Source: Deltaproteobacteria bacterium
GTDB lineage: Bacteria; Desulfobacterota; Dissulfuribacteria; Dissulfuribacterales; QOAL01
Length of the DNA stretch: 32,413 bases
Assembly (NCBI GenBank): GCA_026992735.1
Contig: JALWYO010000134.1
Coordinates: 1 to 32,413, forward strand
Reading direction: 5' to 3'
This document shows positions 1 through 6,377 of this stretch, piece by piece; the stretch's first letter is position 1; each line of letters starts with the position of its first letter. Position numbers and translations under genes: made by a program. The notes beneath the pieces were generated by a model. That model had not been told where the DNA came from. It saw only the letters and a list, made by a program, of their open reading frames with translations, and did not search any database.

Positions 1-78
1 CTTAGGCCCGCCTTCGTACTAGCCTTCGGCAGCACTCGGCAGGGCCTTTCATCTCGTTACTATACACGGAATGTCAGA

Positions 79-1026
79 TTAAGTCATGACTATTTCACAA
101 ATGGGTGGCCGGATAACTTCGGAATCGGTGGCCGAATTGGTCGGAATAAGGACCAGTTCCTGTTTGAAGCCTTTTTCAGCTTCCTTTTTTGCTTTTGCAA
201 TCTCTTTTTCAAGGATTGCAGGGAAGCTTTCCACTTTCTGTCTCAGTTCAGCGAGTTCATTTTCTTTCTCCTGGATTGCGGTCTCCCTCTGTTCAATCTC
301 TTTCAGAACTTTTGTCCTTTTTTCTTCCAGTTCGTTTTCAAGGGCCTGGACCTTCTGATTGTAGGTGTCTTCCTCAATTTTTCTCTTCTTGTCCCTTTCG
401 TAAATATATTCTTCCTCTTCGCGCTCTCTTTCCTTGAGCCTTTTCCTCTTGAGCTCTTCAAATTCTTCCTGGAATGCTGCTTTCTGTTTTTTCCATCGGG
501 CGGTCTCGCTTGCTATTTCTTCCTTGAGTGCCGCCTTTCTGGCCTCGAAATCCGAGATCATCCGCTGGCTTTTGGCAGATAATTCCTCTTGGAGCTCCTT
601 GGTCCGTTGGGCGATCTCCTGTTCAATCTGATGTTTTTCTTCCTGATAAGCGGCCATCAACTTCTGAAAACTTTCAGTGGCGGCTTCAATATCGTAGAGT
701 TCTTTAAGTCTTTCTTCCTGCACTGAAATGGCGCGGTTCAGCTCTTCAAGGCGTTCTGCCTGGTTGGAAAGTTTTTGAGTGAGGTCATTCAGGGTTTTTG
801 CAAGGAGGGTTCTCAAGGAGGTGACATTTTCTATCACACCTTCAACAGTAGCCTTTTTGGCGCTGGAGACAGCCTGCTTCTCCCTGAGTTTCTCTGCTTC
901 TGAACGCCATTTTTCAGCTTCGCCTGCTTCCTTGAGCTTTTTCTGATATGCATTGAAAAGCTTGGAATATTTTTCGATGAGTTCTTTTTTGGTCATGGAC
1001 GTGGTTATCTTGAAATCATCCGCCAT
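79..1026 (-). CDS. Long coiled-coil protein of unknown function
   Basis: I do not recognise this 315-residue protein as a named family. Nearly the whole chain, from about residue 15 to 285, is charged heptad-like sequence rich in Glu, Lys, Arg and Gln, with clusters such as KEREREEEEYIYERDKKRK. This predicts one long, probably dimeric, coiled coil. There is no signal peptide or membrane segment, so a cytoplasmic location is likely. Only the last 25 residues or so look non-helical (PTNSATDSEVIRPP). The ATG start is supported by an AGGAG Shine-Dalgarno about 7 bases upstream. It lies downstream of rsmG on the same strand with a 205-bp gap, so it may have its own promoter. A structural or scaffold role is possible but nothing in the sequence proves it. 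Confidence 0.8.
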   Translation of the reverse strand: MADDFKITTSMTKKELIEKYSKLFNAYQKKLKEAGEAEKWRSEAEKLREKQAVSSAKKATVEGVIENVTSLRTLLAKTLNDLTQKLSNQAERLEELNRAISVQEERLKELYDIEAATESFQKLMAAYQEEKHQIEQEIAQRTKELQEELSAKSQRMISDFEARKAALKEEIASETARWKKQKAAFQEEFEELKRKRLKEREREEEEYIYERDKKRKIEEDTYNQKVQALENELEEKRTKVLKEIEQRETAIQEKENELAELRQKVESFPAILEKEIAKAKKEAEKGFKQELVLIPTNSATDSEVIRPPICEIVMT

Positions 1027-1231
1027 TGCCCTGCTCCTATTGTTGCAATGAATTTTGAACGGTGCTGAATAGATATGCTAACGTCCTTCAGGTGAAAATC
1101 CAACCGTTTCCTGACAGAAATAAAAGAAACAATGCCGTGCCTGCTGACGGGAGAGGAACCTGTTTGAGTCGGGGCAGATACTGTCCGGGAATGCAGGCAT
1201 AACTTGTCATTCCATGAAGGACACGGCCATC

Positions 1232-1957
1232 TTAAGCCTCTGTTGTTTGCCTTTTCTTGAGAAAAATAAGAAGGCGCTGGTGTCCTTCCATGGGAAGAGA
1301 TGTGTTAATGAGGCTATAGTAGAGCCCCATGCTTTCCAGGAAGCCCCGCTGTTTGTCCAGCTCTTGTTTCCCAGCAGGCCCTTTGAGCAGAATCATGGAG
1401 CCACTGGAACACACAAAATCAAGGCCTGTTTTAACAAACCACTTGATAGAGCCGGCTGCCTGGCTGACAATCAGGTCAAAGCCGTTTGCTGGAAGGTGGT
1501 CTGGCTGTTTATCATGGGCAATACGTTTTTCTTCTATGTAGATACCATTGAGGTTTAACGAGGCGCATATGAATCTCAGGAACGAGCATTTTTTTCTGAC
1601 CGATTCTGCTAACACCATGTAGAGATCAGGGCGGATTATCTTCATGATAAGACCGGGAACGCCGGGTCCAGTGCCTATGTCCAGCACTGTCTTGGCTTCT
1701 ATGTCCATGTGAGAAAGCAGGAGCAGGGTATCCCCGAGATGCTTGATCACCTGGCCTTCCGGTTCCCTTATGCCCGTAAGGTTTATTACCTTGTTCCACT
1801 TATGAAGTTCTGTGAAATAGAATAGCAGCTTTTCGGCCGTGGCGCTGTCCAGGGATAGGCCGGACCGTTGAAACAAGGCTGCGATAAGATCAGGCAGGTT
1901 CCGGCAGCTCTTCGTTGGTAAGGTTTCCAAAGGATGAATATTTGCCCACAAAGGCAA
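1232..1957 (-). CDS. rsmG: 16S rRNA (guanine-527-N7)-methyltransferase RsmG (GidB)
   Basis: RsmG methylates N7 of G527 in 16S rRNA using S-adenosylmethionine; its loss is linked to low-level streptomycin resistance in other bacteria. The protein has the family block LHKWNKVINLTGIR near residue 52, the SAM-binding motif I VLDIGTGPGVPGL near residue 91, and HLGDTLLLL, the counterpart of the usual HxxDSL segment. The length of about 241 residues is slightly above the norm. The open frame overlaps the 3' end of dnaB by 68 bp and contains no ATG in a sensible place. The listed start is a TTG; TTG codons at about 1951 and 1930 are alternatives. Initiation inside the end of dnaB implies translational coupling. 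The family call is firm and the start is not. Confidence 0.93.
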   Translation of the reverse strand: MPLWANIHPLETLPTKSCRNLPDLIAALFQRSGLSLDSATAEKLLFYFTELHKWNKVINLTGIREPEGQVIKHLGDTLLLLSHMDIEAKTVLDIGTGPGVPGLIMKIIRPDLYMVLAESVRKKCSFLRFICASLNLNGIYIEEKRIAHDKQPDHLPANGFDLIVSQAAGSIKWFVKTGLDFVCSSGSMILLKGPAGKQELDKQRGFLESMGLYYSLINTSLPMEGHQRLLIFLKKRQTTEA

Positions 1958-3272
1958 GCATGATCGTGCCTGTTGGGCCGTTTCTCTGTTTGGCCACGAT
2001 TATTTCCGCCTTGCCCCTCAAGGGATTGTCTTCATCTCTCTTGTAGACCTCGTCCCTGTAAATGAAGGCAATCACGTCGGCATCCTGCTCAATGGCCCCT
2101 GATTCCCTGAGATCGGACATCTGGGGGCGCTTGTTGGGCCTGTCCTCCACCTTTCTGTTCAACTGGGACAGGGCGATTACCGGAACATTCAGTTCCTTGG
2201 CCATGGCCTTGAGGGACCTGGAGATTTCTGATATCTCCTGTTCACGCCGTTCCGTGCCTGCACGTCCCTGCATTAGCTGGAGATAGTCCACTATTACCAG
2301 GCCTATATCCTTGTCGCTTTTTAGCCTTCTGGCCTTGGCCCGCATTTCGAGTACGCTCAGGGCGGGTGTGTCGTCTATGAATATCGGTGACTGGGAGAGA
2401 TTGCCGGCGGCATTGATGAGCCTTGGCCAATCTTCCTTGGCCAGGAAACCGGTTCTGACCCTGTGGGCATCTACCATTGCCTCTGAACACAGCATTCTAA
2501 GGGCCAACTGCTCCATGGACATTTCCAGGGAAAATATGGCCGTGGGGATGTTGTGTTCCACTGCAGCATGCTGGGCAATGTTCAGGGCAAAGGCGGTTTT
2601 GCCCATTGAAGGCCGCCCGGCAACAATGATGAGGTCAGAAGGTTGAAAGCCAGCAGTAATCTTGTCGAGTTCCGTGAACCCTGAGGGTATGCCGGTGATG
2701 AGTTCCTTCTTTTCGTACAGATCTTCGAGCTTTTTGATACTGCCTTTCAGTATCTCCTTCAATGGGCTGAAGGATTTTTTTATTTTCGCCTGGGAAAGCT
2801 CGAAGATTGCGTGTTCAGCGCTCTCCAGGATGTCGTCTATGTCACCTGCTTCTTCATAGCAAAGCGTGGCAATCTCGGAGCTTTTCTGGATGAGCCTCCT
2901 GAGTACAGCCTTGTCCCGCACAATCCTGGCGTAGTAATCAACATTAGAGGCAACGGGTACGGTTTCCGTGAGCTCTGCAAGATATACGCTGCCGCCAACC
3001 GCCTCCAGCTTTCCATCACTGGACAGTGCATTGTGTACGGTTACCAGGTCCTGGGGCTCGTTACGTTCAAAGAGATCCACCATGGTGGCATAGATGATGG
3101 CATGTGTTTCCTTGTAAAAGTCTTCAGGATTCAGGATCTCTATGACCTTAAGCAGTGCACCGTCCTCTATCATTATGCTGCCAAGAACGCATTGCTCGGC
3201 ATCGGTATTCTGCGGGGGAAGACGGAACTCGTCCCTGCTCAGTCTCTTGACCTGGAATTGACTTACTGCCAC
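1890..3272 (-). CDS. dnaB: Replicative DNA helicase DnaB
   Basis: This is the hexameric 5'-3' helicase that unwinds DNA at the replication fork and recruits primase. At 460 residues it has the normal length. The N-terminal domain (about 15-120) opens with the typical PPQNTDAEQCVLGS segment. The RecA-like C-terminal domain carries Walker A GRPSMGKT at about 219-226, Walker B LVIVDYLQLM, and the ALSQLNRKVE and SDLRESGAIEQDAD motifs. The start is GTG, four bases after the rplI stop. No strong Shine-Dalgarno is visible, which fits translational coupling to rplI. The rplI-dnaB order is common in bacteria. No intein or insertion interrupts the ATPase motifs. Confidence 0.97.
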   Translation of the reverse strand: MAVSQFQVKRLSRDEFRLPPQNTDAEQCVLGSIMIEDGALLKVIEILNPEDFYKETHAIIYATMVDLFERNEPQDLVTVHNALSSDGKLEAVGGSVYLAELTETVPVASNVDYYARIVRDKAVLRRLIQKSSEIATLCYEEAGDIDDILESAEHAIFELSQAKIKKSFSPLKEILKGSIKKLEDLYEKKELITGIPSGFTELDKITAGFQPSDLIIVAGRPSMGKTAFALNIAQHAAVEHNIPTAIFSLEMSMEQLALRMLCSEAMVDAHRVRTGFLAKEDWPRLINAAGNLSQSPIFIDDTPALSVLEMRAKARRLKSDKDIGLVIVDYLQLMQGRAGTERREQEISEISRSLKAMAKELNVPVIALSQLNRKVEDRPNKRPQMSDLRESGAIEQDADVIAFIYRDEVYKRDEDNPLRGKAEIIVAKQRNGPTGTIMLAFVGKYSSFGNLTNEELPEPA

Positions 3273-3278
3273 TTGTTA

Positions 3279-3725
3279 TTATTCGCTGGAGACAACCTTG
3301 ACCTTTATGGTTGCAGTGACATCCGGGCTGAGCTTTACAGGGACTTCATATTCACCAAGCGCCTTGATGGGCTCATCCAGGATGATCTTTTTCCTGTCAA
3401 TTTCAAAGCCGTTTTCCCCGACTGCCTTGGCAATGTCCAGGTTTGTGACAGAACCATAGAGTTTTTCCTCTTCGCCGACTTTCACCGGGATTTCGATATC
3501 AAGGCCGGCAAGCTGGGAGGCCAGGGCTTCATATTCTTCCTTCATCTTGGCAGCCCTTTTGAGAATGGCGTCTCTCTGGCGCTCCATCTTGGCTATATTT
3601 TTTTTGTCAGCAAGAATTGCCAGGCCTTTTGGAAGAAGGTAATTCCTGGCAAAACCGTCTGCTACATTTACAATATCTCCGGCCTTGCCGACATTTTCCA
3701 AACTTTCATTCAGAATGATTTCCAT
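3279..3725 (-). CDS. rplI: 50S ribosomal protein L9
   Basis: L9 binds 23S rRNA at the base of the L1 stalk and helps maintain reading frame. The 148-residue length is standard. The N-terminal domain shows the signature GKAGDIVNVADGFARNYLLPKGLA at about residues 13-36. It is followed by the long connecting helix (about 40-75, rich in Lys, Glu and Ala) and the C-terminal domain that begins near LYGSVTNLDIAKA. The ATG is preceded by GGAGG about 12 bases upstream, which is rather long spacing. A 128-bp gap separates it from the DUF2232 gene upstream, so it may be partly independently transcribed. Confidence 0.97.
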   Translation of the reverse strand: MEIILNESLENVGKAGDIVNVADGFARNYLLPKGLAILADKKNIAKMERQRDAILKRAAKMKEEYEALASQLAGLDIEIPVKVGEEEKLYGSVTNLDIAKAVGENGFEIDRKKIILDEPIKALGEYEVPVKLSPDVTATIKVKVVSSE

Positions 3726-3749
3726 CTTTTTCGAAAACCTCCAGATAAA

Positions 3750-3771
3750 TAACGTATCATTAACGTATCAT
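3750..3771. repeat. Tandem 11-bp direct repeat upstream of rplI
   Basis: Two perfect head-to-tail copies of TAACGTATCAT lie in the AT-rich 128-bp gap between rplI and the DUF2232 gene, about 25 bp upstream of the rplI start. The location would suit a promoter element or a regulator site, but no known operator is recognised. The rest of the gap is AT-rich with no clear terminator. Confidence 0.4.
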
Positions 3772-3853
3772 TACTATTTAAATTTATTAAAAATTCTTCA
3801 AAAAGGACAGCATGGCAGTGCCTGCCGGATATCCTGGTGCATGATCCATGTCT

Positions 3854-4840
3854 TTATGGTGCAGCTTCCTTCCCGCTTTTTTCCATGCGTTTCCGGAAGT
3901 CGAACCAGTTATCCATCAGGCCTATGAACAGCACGGCAAGCAGGCCATACCACTGGATGCCGAGTAACGTGTAAACCAGCCACCTGATGTAAGCAGGTGT
4001 TCTCATGGCAACGAAGAAGAAGCGCATCACGGCAAAACCCTGCACAAGATAGAAGATGCTGATGGCTGCTACCGCGTTTCTGCCTGCAGAAGAGATGCTG
4101 TCGTCAGTATAGAGGGCCATGAATCCGGTTACAATGAATGCCCACACAAGCCATTGCGGCATTTTCCACAGCTGGAATTCCGGGCCAAGCACTCTGCATG
4201 TGTTGCGAATTTTCCCGCACAAGGATAGCACGTGGATATTTACCAGGCTGAGGAAGATAAATACGCTTCCAATGATGCCGGGGAAATAGGAGAGCATGGT
4301 CGCCTTCATCTCGTTCATGATGGCTTCCATTTCCGGTGGGAACCCGTTCCCTGCGTTTGCCTTGTATATTTCCACAGCCTTGTCAAACTCCTGGCCTACC
4401 TGTGCAGTGATCTGCTGATAAACAGCAAGCGGCCTGCCTCCTGTTGCCAGAAACATTATAGTAACGGAGAGAACCACAAGGCAGAGAGAACATGCCACAA
4501 GTGCCTCAGGAGCTGTCCTCCCAGCCCAGGTAAAAATAACGAGTATTGCAGCCACGCATATCCCCTGGGCCAATATGAGCATTTCCTCCGGCATTCCCAG
4601 CAAGACCAGCCCAATTCCACCGGCAATGAACAGTCCAGCAAGTATCCAGAGCGTTCGTCTGTAATTGCCGGATATGCTCAGAAAGCAGGCTGAAATTCCC
4701 GGAGCAATGAACTGCAGCCCCTGGCTCAGGGCTGGTATTATACAGGGCAGAATAAGCGCAGCCGCACCTATTAATTCATCCCTGGTGATAATATATCCCC
4801 GGGGTGGGAGATCAGTACTGTTTTGGGATTCCGGGTTCAC
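3854..4840 (-). CDS. DUF2232 (YybS-like) polytopic membrane protein
   Basis: This is a 328-residue integral membrane protein with about eight hydrophobic segments, including LIGAAALILPCIIPALS, YRRTLWILAGLFIAGGIGLVLLG and WYGLLAVLFIGLMDNWFDFRKR. A soluble stretch at about 145-180 (QQITAQVGQEFDKAVEIYKANAG) lies between membrane segments. The arrangement and the position between rpsR and rplI match the DUF2232/YybS family, which occurs in this place in many deltaproteobacteria and Firmicutes. Its molecular function is unknown. The start is taken as GTG, 18 bp after the rpsR stop; a later start cannot be excluded. It is read as part of the rpsF-rpsR-rplI transcript. Confidence 0.85.
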   Translation of the reverse strand: MNPESQNSTDLPPRGYIITRDELIGAAALILPCIIPALSQGLQFIAPGISACFLSISGNYRRTLWILAGLFIAGGIGLVLLGMPEEMLILAQGICVAAILVIFTWAGRTAPEALVACSLCLVVLSVTIMFLATGGRPLAVYQQITAQVGQEFDKAVEIYKANAGNGFPPEMEAIMNEMKATMLSYFPGIIGSVFIFLSLVNIHVLSLCGKIRNTCRVLGPEFQLWKMPQWLVWAFIVTGFMALYTDDSISSAGRNAVAAISIFYLVQGFAVMRFFFVAMRTPAYIRWLVYTLLGIQWYGLLAVLFIGLMDNWFDFRKRMEKSGKEAAP

Positions 4841-4858
4841 TCCATCAATGTTTAATCT

Positions 4859-5122
4859 TTAGTCTTTCAGGGCATGGCCGGAAGTAAATGGAATAAGAGC
4901 CATTATCCTGGCCTTCTTGATTGCATTGGTCAGCCTGCGCTGGTGTTTGGCACAGGTGCCTGTTACCCTTCTCGGCAGGATTTTCCCACGCTCTGTAATA
5001 AAATGTTTCAGAAGGTTTGCATCCTTGAAGTCCATAACAATCGCTTTGTCTGCACAAAAGCGGCAGATCTTCCTTCTTACGTATATTCTGCGGCGTCTAT
5101 ACCTATTCTGTGGGCGCTGCAT
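4859..5122 (-). CDS. rpsR: 30S ribosomal protein S18
   Basis: S18 binds together with S6 on the platform of the small subunit. The 87-residue protein has the basic N-terminus [21 protein letters not shown], the core [31 protein letters not shown], and the end of the family domain [11 protein letters not shown]. Two N-terminal cysteines (CRFCADK) plus TGTCAKHQ give the zinc-type C+ version of S18. The ATG directly follows the rpsF stop codon (TAAATG). A strong AAGGAGG Shine-Dalgarno lies within the last codons of rpsF, so the two genes are translationally coupled, as expected for an S6:S18 pair. Confidence 0.97.
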   Translation of the reverse strand: MQRPQNRYRRRRIYVRRKICRFCADKAIVMDFKDANLLKHFITERGKILPRRVTGTCAKHQRRLTNAIKKARIMALIPFTSGHALKD

Positions 5123-5527
5123 TTATTCCTCCTTTCCCTCGCTGCTGGTTTCTTCCTGGGCTTCAGCAGCCTTCTGACCCTCGTCAGCTTCTTTTGATTC
5201 AGCATATTTACCGGCGGCTTTCTCTGCATTGAATTCATCAGAGAGCTTGGTGGTGATGAACTTCATTACCCGTTCATCCAGCCTGAAATTCCTGGTAAGC
5301 TCATGAATGGTAGAGGCCTTTGCCCCGAAATCGAAGACTACATAGTAGCCATGGGTTTGCTTCTGTACCTTGTAAGCAAGTTTTCTCAATGGCCATTGGT
5401 CAATATTTATTATTTGACCGCCGTCTTCCGTTATAATACTGGAAAATTTTTCCACAGCGTCATCCCTGGCCTCATTGTTCAACTCGGGATGAAGAAGGAA
5501 CATGGTTTCATAATGGCGCAATTTCAT
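5123..5527 (-). CDS. rpsF: 30S ribosomal protein S6
   Basis: S6 forms a heterodimer with S18 on the 30S platform. The 134-residue protein starts with the family opening MKLRHYETMFLLHPEL and contains DQWPLRKLAYKVQKQTHGYYVVFDF, which matches the conserved core. From residue 105 on there is a Glu/Ala-rich acidic tail ending in EGKEE, longer than the E. coli core but common among S6 proteins. The Shine-Dalgarno is the AAAGGGGG stretch just upstream. It is the first gene of the minus-strand operon that runs through rpsR, DUF2232, rplI, dnaB and rsmG, so the promoter should lie in the divergent region shared with hsp20. Confidence 0.97.
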   Translation of the reverse strand: MKLRHYETMFLLHPELNNEARDDAVEKFSSIITEDGGQIINIDQWPLRKLAYKVQKQTHGYYVVFDFGAKASTIHELTRNFRLDERVMKFITTKLSDEFNAEKAAGKYAESKEADEGQKAAEAQEETSSEGKEE

Positions 5528-5837
5528 AAATGCCCCCTTTCGGTCTTTTCTCTGGCCCTAGTGTTCCAAAACCAGGGCAAGGAGGAGATGTAAAGCAGAT
5601 ATTTCTAACCTATAAAGCGCGCTGGAGTCAAGCTCAAACATGTCAATGCAGCAGAATTGATGTATTCGAGTCTTGCCAGAGTTTCCACTCGTACCTATTT
5701 TTCCATTAACCCGGGTTAAACATAATCCTTTCATGTCAATCGATATTTAGGGGATGAGGGGTGTGAGCCGGGTATTCCAAATTTTTCTAAAAATCATTTA
5801 ACTCATAAAAGCATGATTTTTTAAGGATGGATGAAAG
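5528..5837. promoter_or_regulatory. Divergent rpsF / hsp20 intergenic region
   Basis: These 310 bp separate two divergent transcription units and must hold both promoters. No complete consensus promoter could be assigned by eye. The region contains a perfect 14-bp palindrome, TTAACCCGGGTTAA, at 5706-5719 and a hairpin just upstream of the hsp20 ribosome binding site (listed separately). No CIRCE element was seen. No tRNA or small ORF with good support was found. Confidence 0.5.
5789..5821 (+). promoter_or_regulatory. Hairpin in the hsp20 leader, possible RNA thermometer
   Basis: AAAAATCAT (5789-5797) and ATGATTTTT (5813-5821) are perfect 9-bp inverted repeats around a 15-base loop. The stem ends one base before the AAGGA Shine-Dalgarno (5823-5827) of hsp20. 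It is AT-rich and therefore heat-labile. Small heat-shock genes often carry 5'-UTR thermometers. Here the ribosome binding site is next to the stem rather than inside it, so a weak intrinsic terminator (stem followed by T's) is an alternative reading. Confidence 0.35.
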
Positions 5838-6272
5838 ATGCCAGTAATAAAGTTGACAATTTCCAGGGAGATGCAGAGCATGAGGCGGGATTTTGAGCAG
5901 ATGATGGATGAACTTTTCCGGATACCTCAGCATCCCCTTGTATCAGGCATGGCCTGGGTGCCTGCCATGGATATATATGAAGATAAGACTTTCCTTTACG
6001 TTGTGGCAGAGATAGCCGGGGTTGATGCCGGAAGCCTGAAGCTTTCCATGGATGGGCAGCTTTTGCGTATAGCAGGCGTGAGAAAGCCTCCTGTTGCTAC
6101 CAACAGCAAGAGATTTTTCCAGATGGAGGTCGAGTACGGGCCTTTTGAAAGGATTGTACGGCTTCCCCTTGTTGTGGAATCGGAAACAGCAGATGCAAGG
6201 CTTGAGAATGGTCTTCTTCTGGTGCGTTTGCCAAAGAAGAAAGCCAGAAAGGTAACAATAGAAGTCAAGTGA
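5838..6272 (+). CDS. Small heat shock protein, Hsp20/alpha-crystallin family
   Basis: This is an ATP-independent holdase that keeps unfolding proteins soluble for later refolding or degradation. The 144-residue protein has a short N-terminal arm with MRRDFEQMMDELF. An alpha-crystallin domain follows from about residue 40 to 135 (PAMDIYEDKTFLYVVAEIAGV through the conserved A-x-x-x-N-G-L segment ADARLENGLLLVRLPK). The C-terminal tail KVTIEVK contains an I-x-V motif that may serve as the oligomerisation anchor. AAGGA lies about 10 bases before the ATG. It precedes lon by 105 bp on the same strand, so holdase and protease may be co-regulated. Confidence 0.95.
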   Translation: MPVIKLTISREMQSMRRDFEQMMDELFRIPQHPLVSGMAWVPAMDIYEDKTFLYVVAEIAGVDAGSLKLSMDGQLLRIAGVRKPPVATNSKRFFQMEVEYGPFERIVRLPLVVESETADARLENGLLLVRLPKKKARKVTIEVK

Positions 6273-6377
6273 TTACAGAAGTGAAACGTACGAGGTTTTT
6301 TTTCTGCTATTTCATGCCGTGCTTGTCCTGGATTTTGGAAATTTCAAAACGATATTTTGCAGGAGTAACAGACAATT

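Noticed and set aside
1-78. Possible MITE or REP copy at the window start (GTTACTATACA shared with the MITE, GGCCC/GGGCC arms, repeated GCCTTCG)
   Set aside because: Only 11 bp match the 27-kb element and the neighbouring bases do not align; the left side is cut off by the window.
2811-3752. 313-residue plus-strand ORF opposite dnaB and rplI
   Set aside because: It is antisense to two certain genes, with no family likeness and no plausible start signal.
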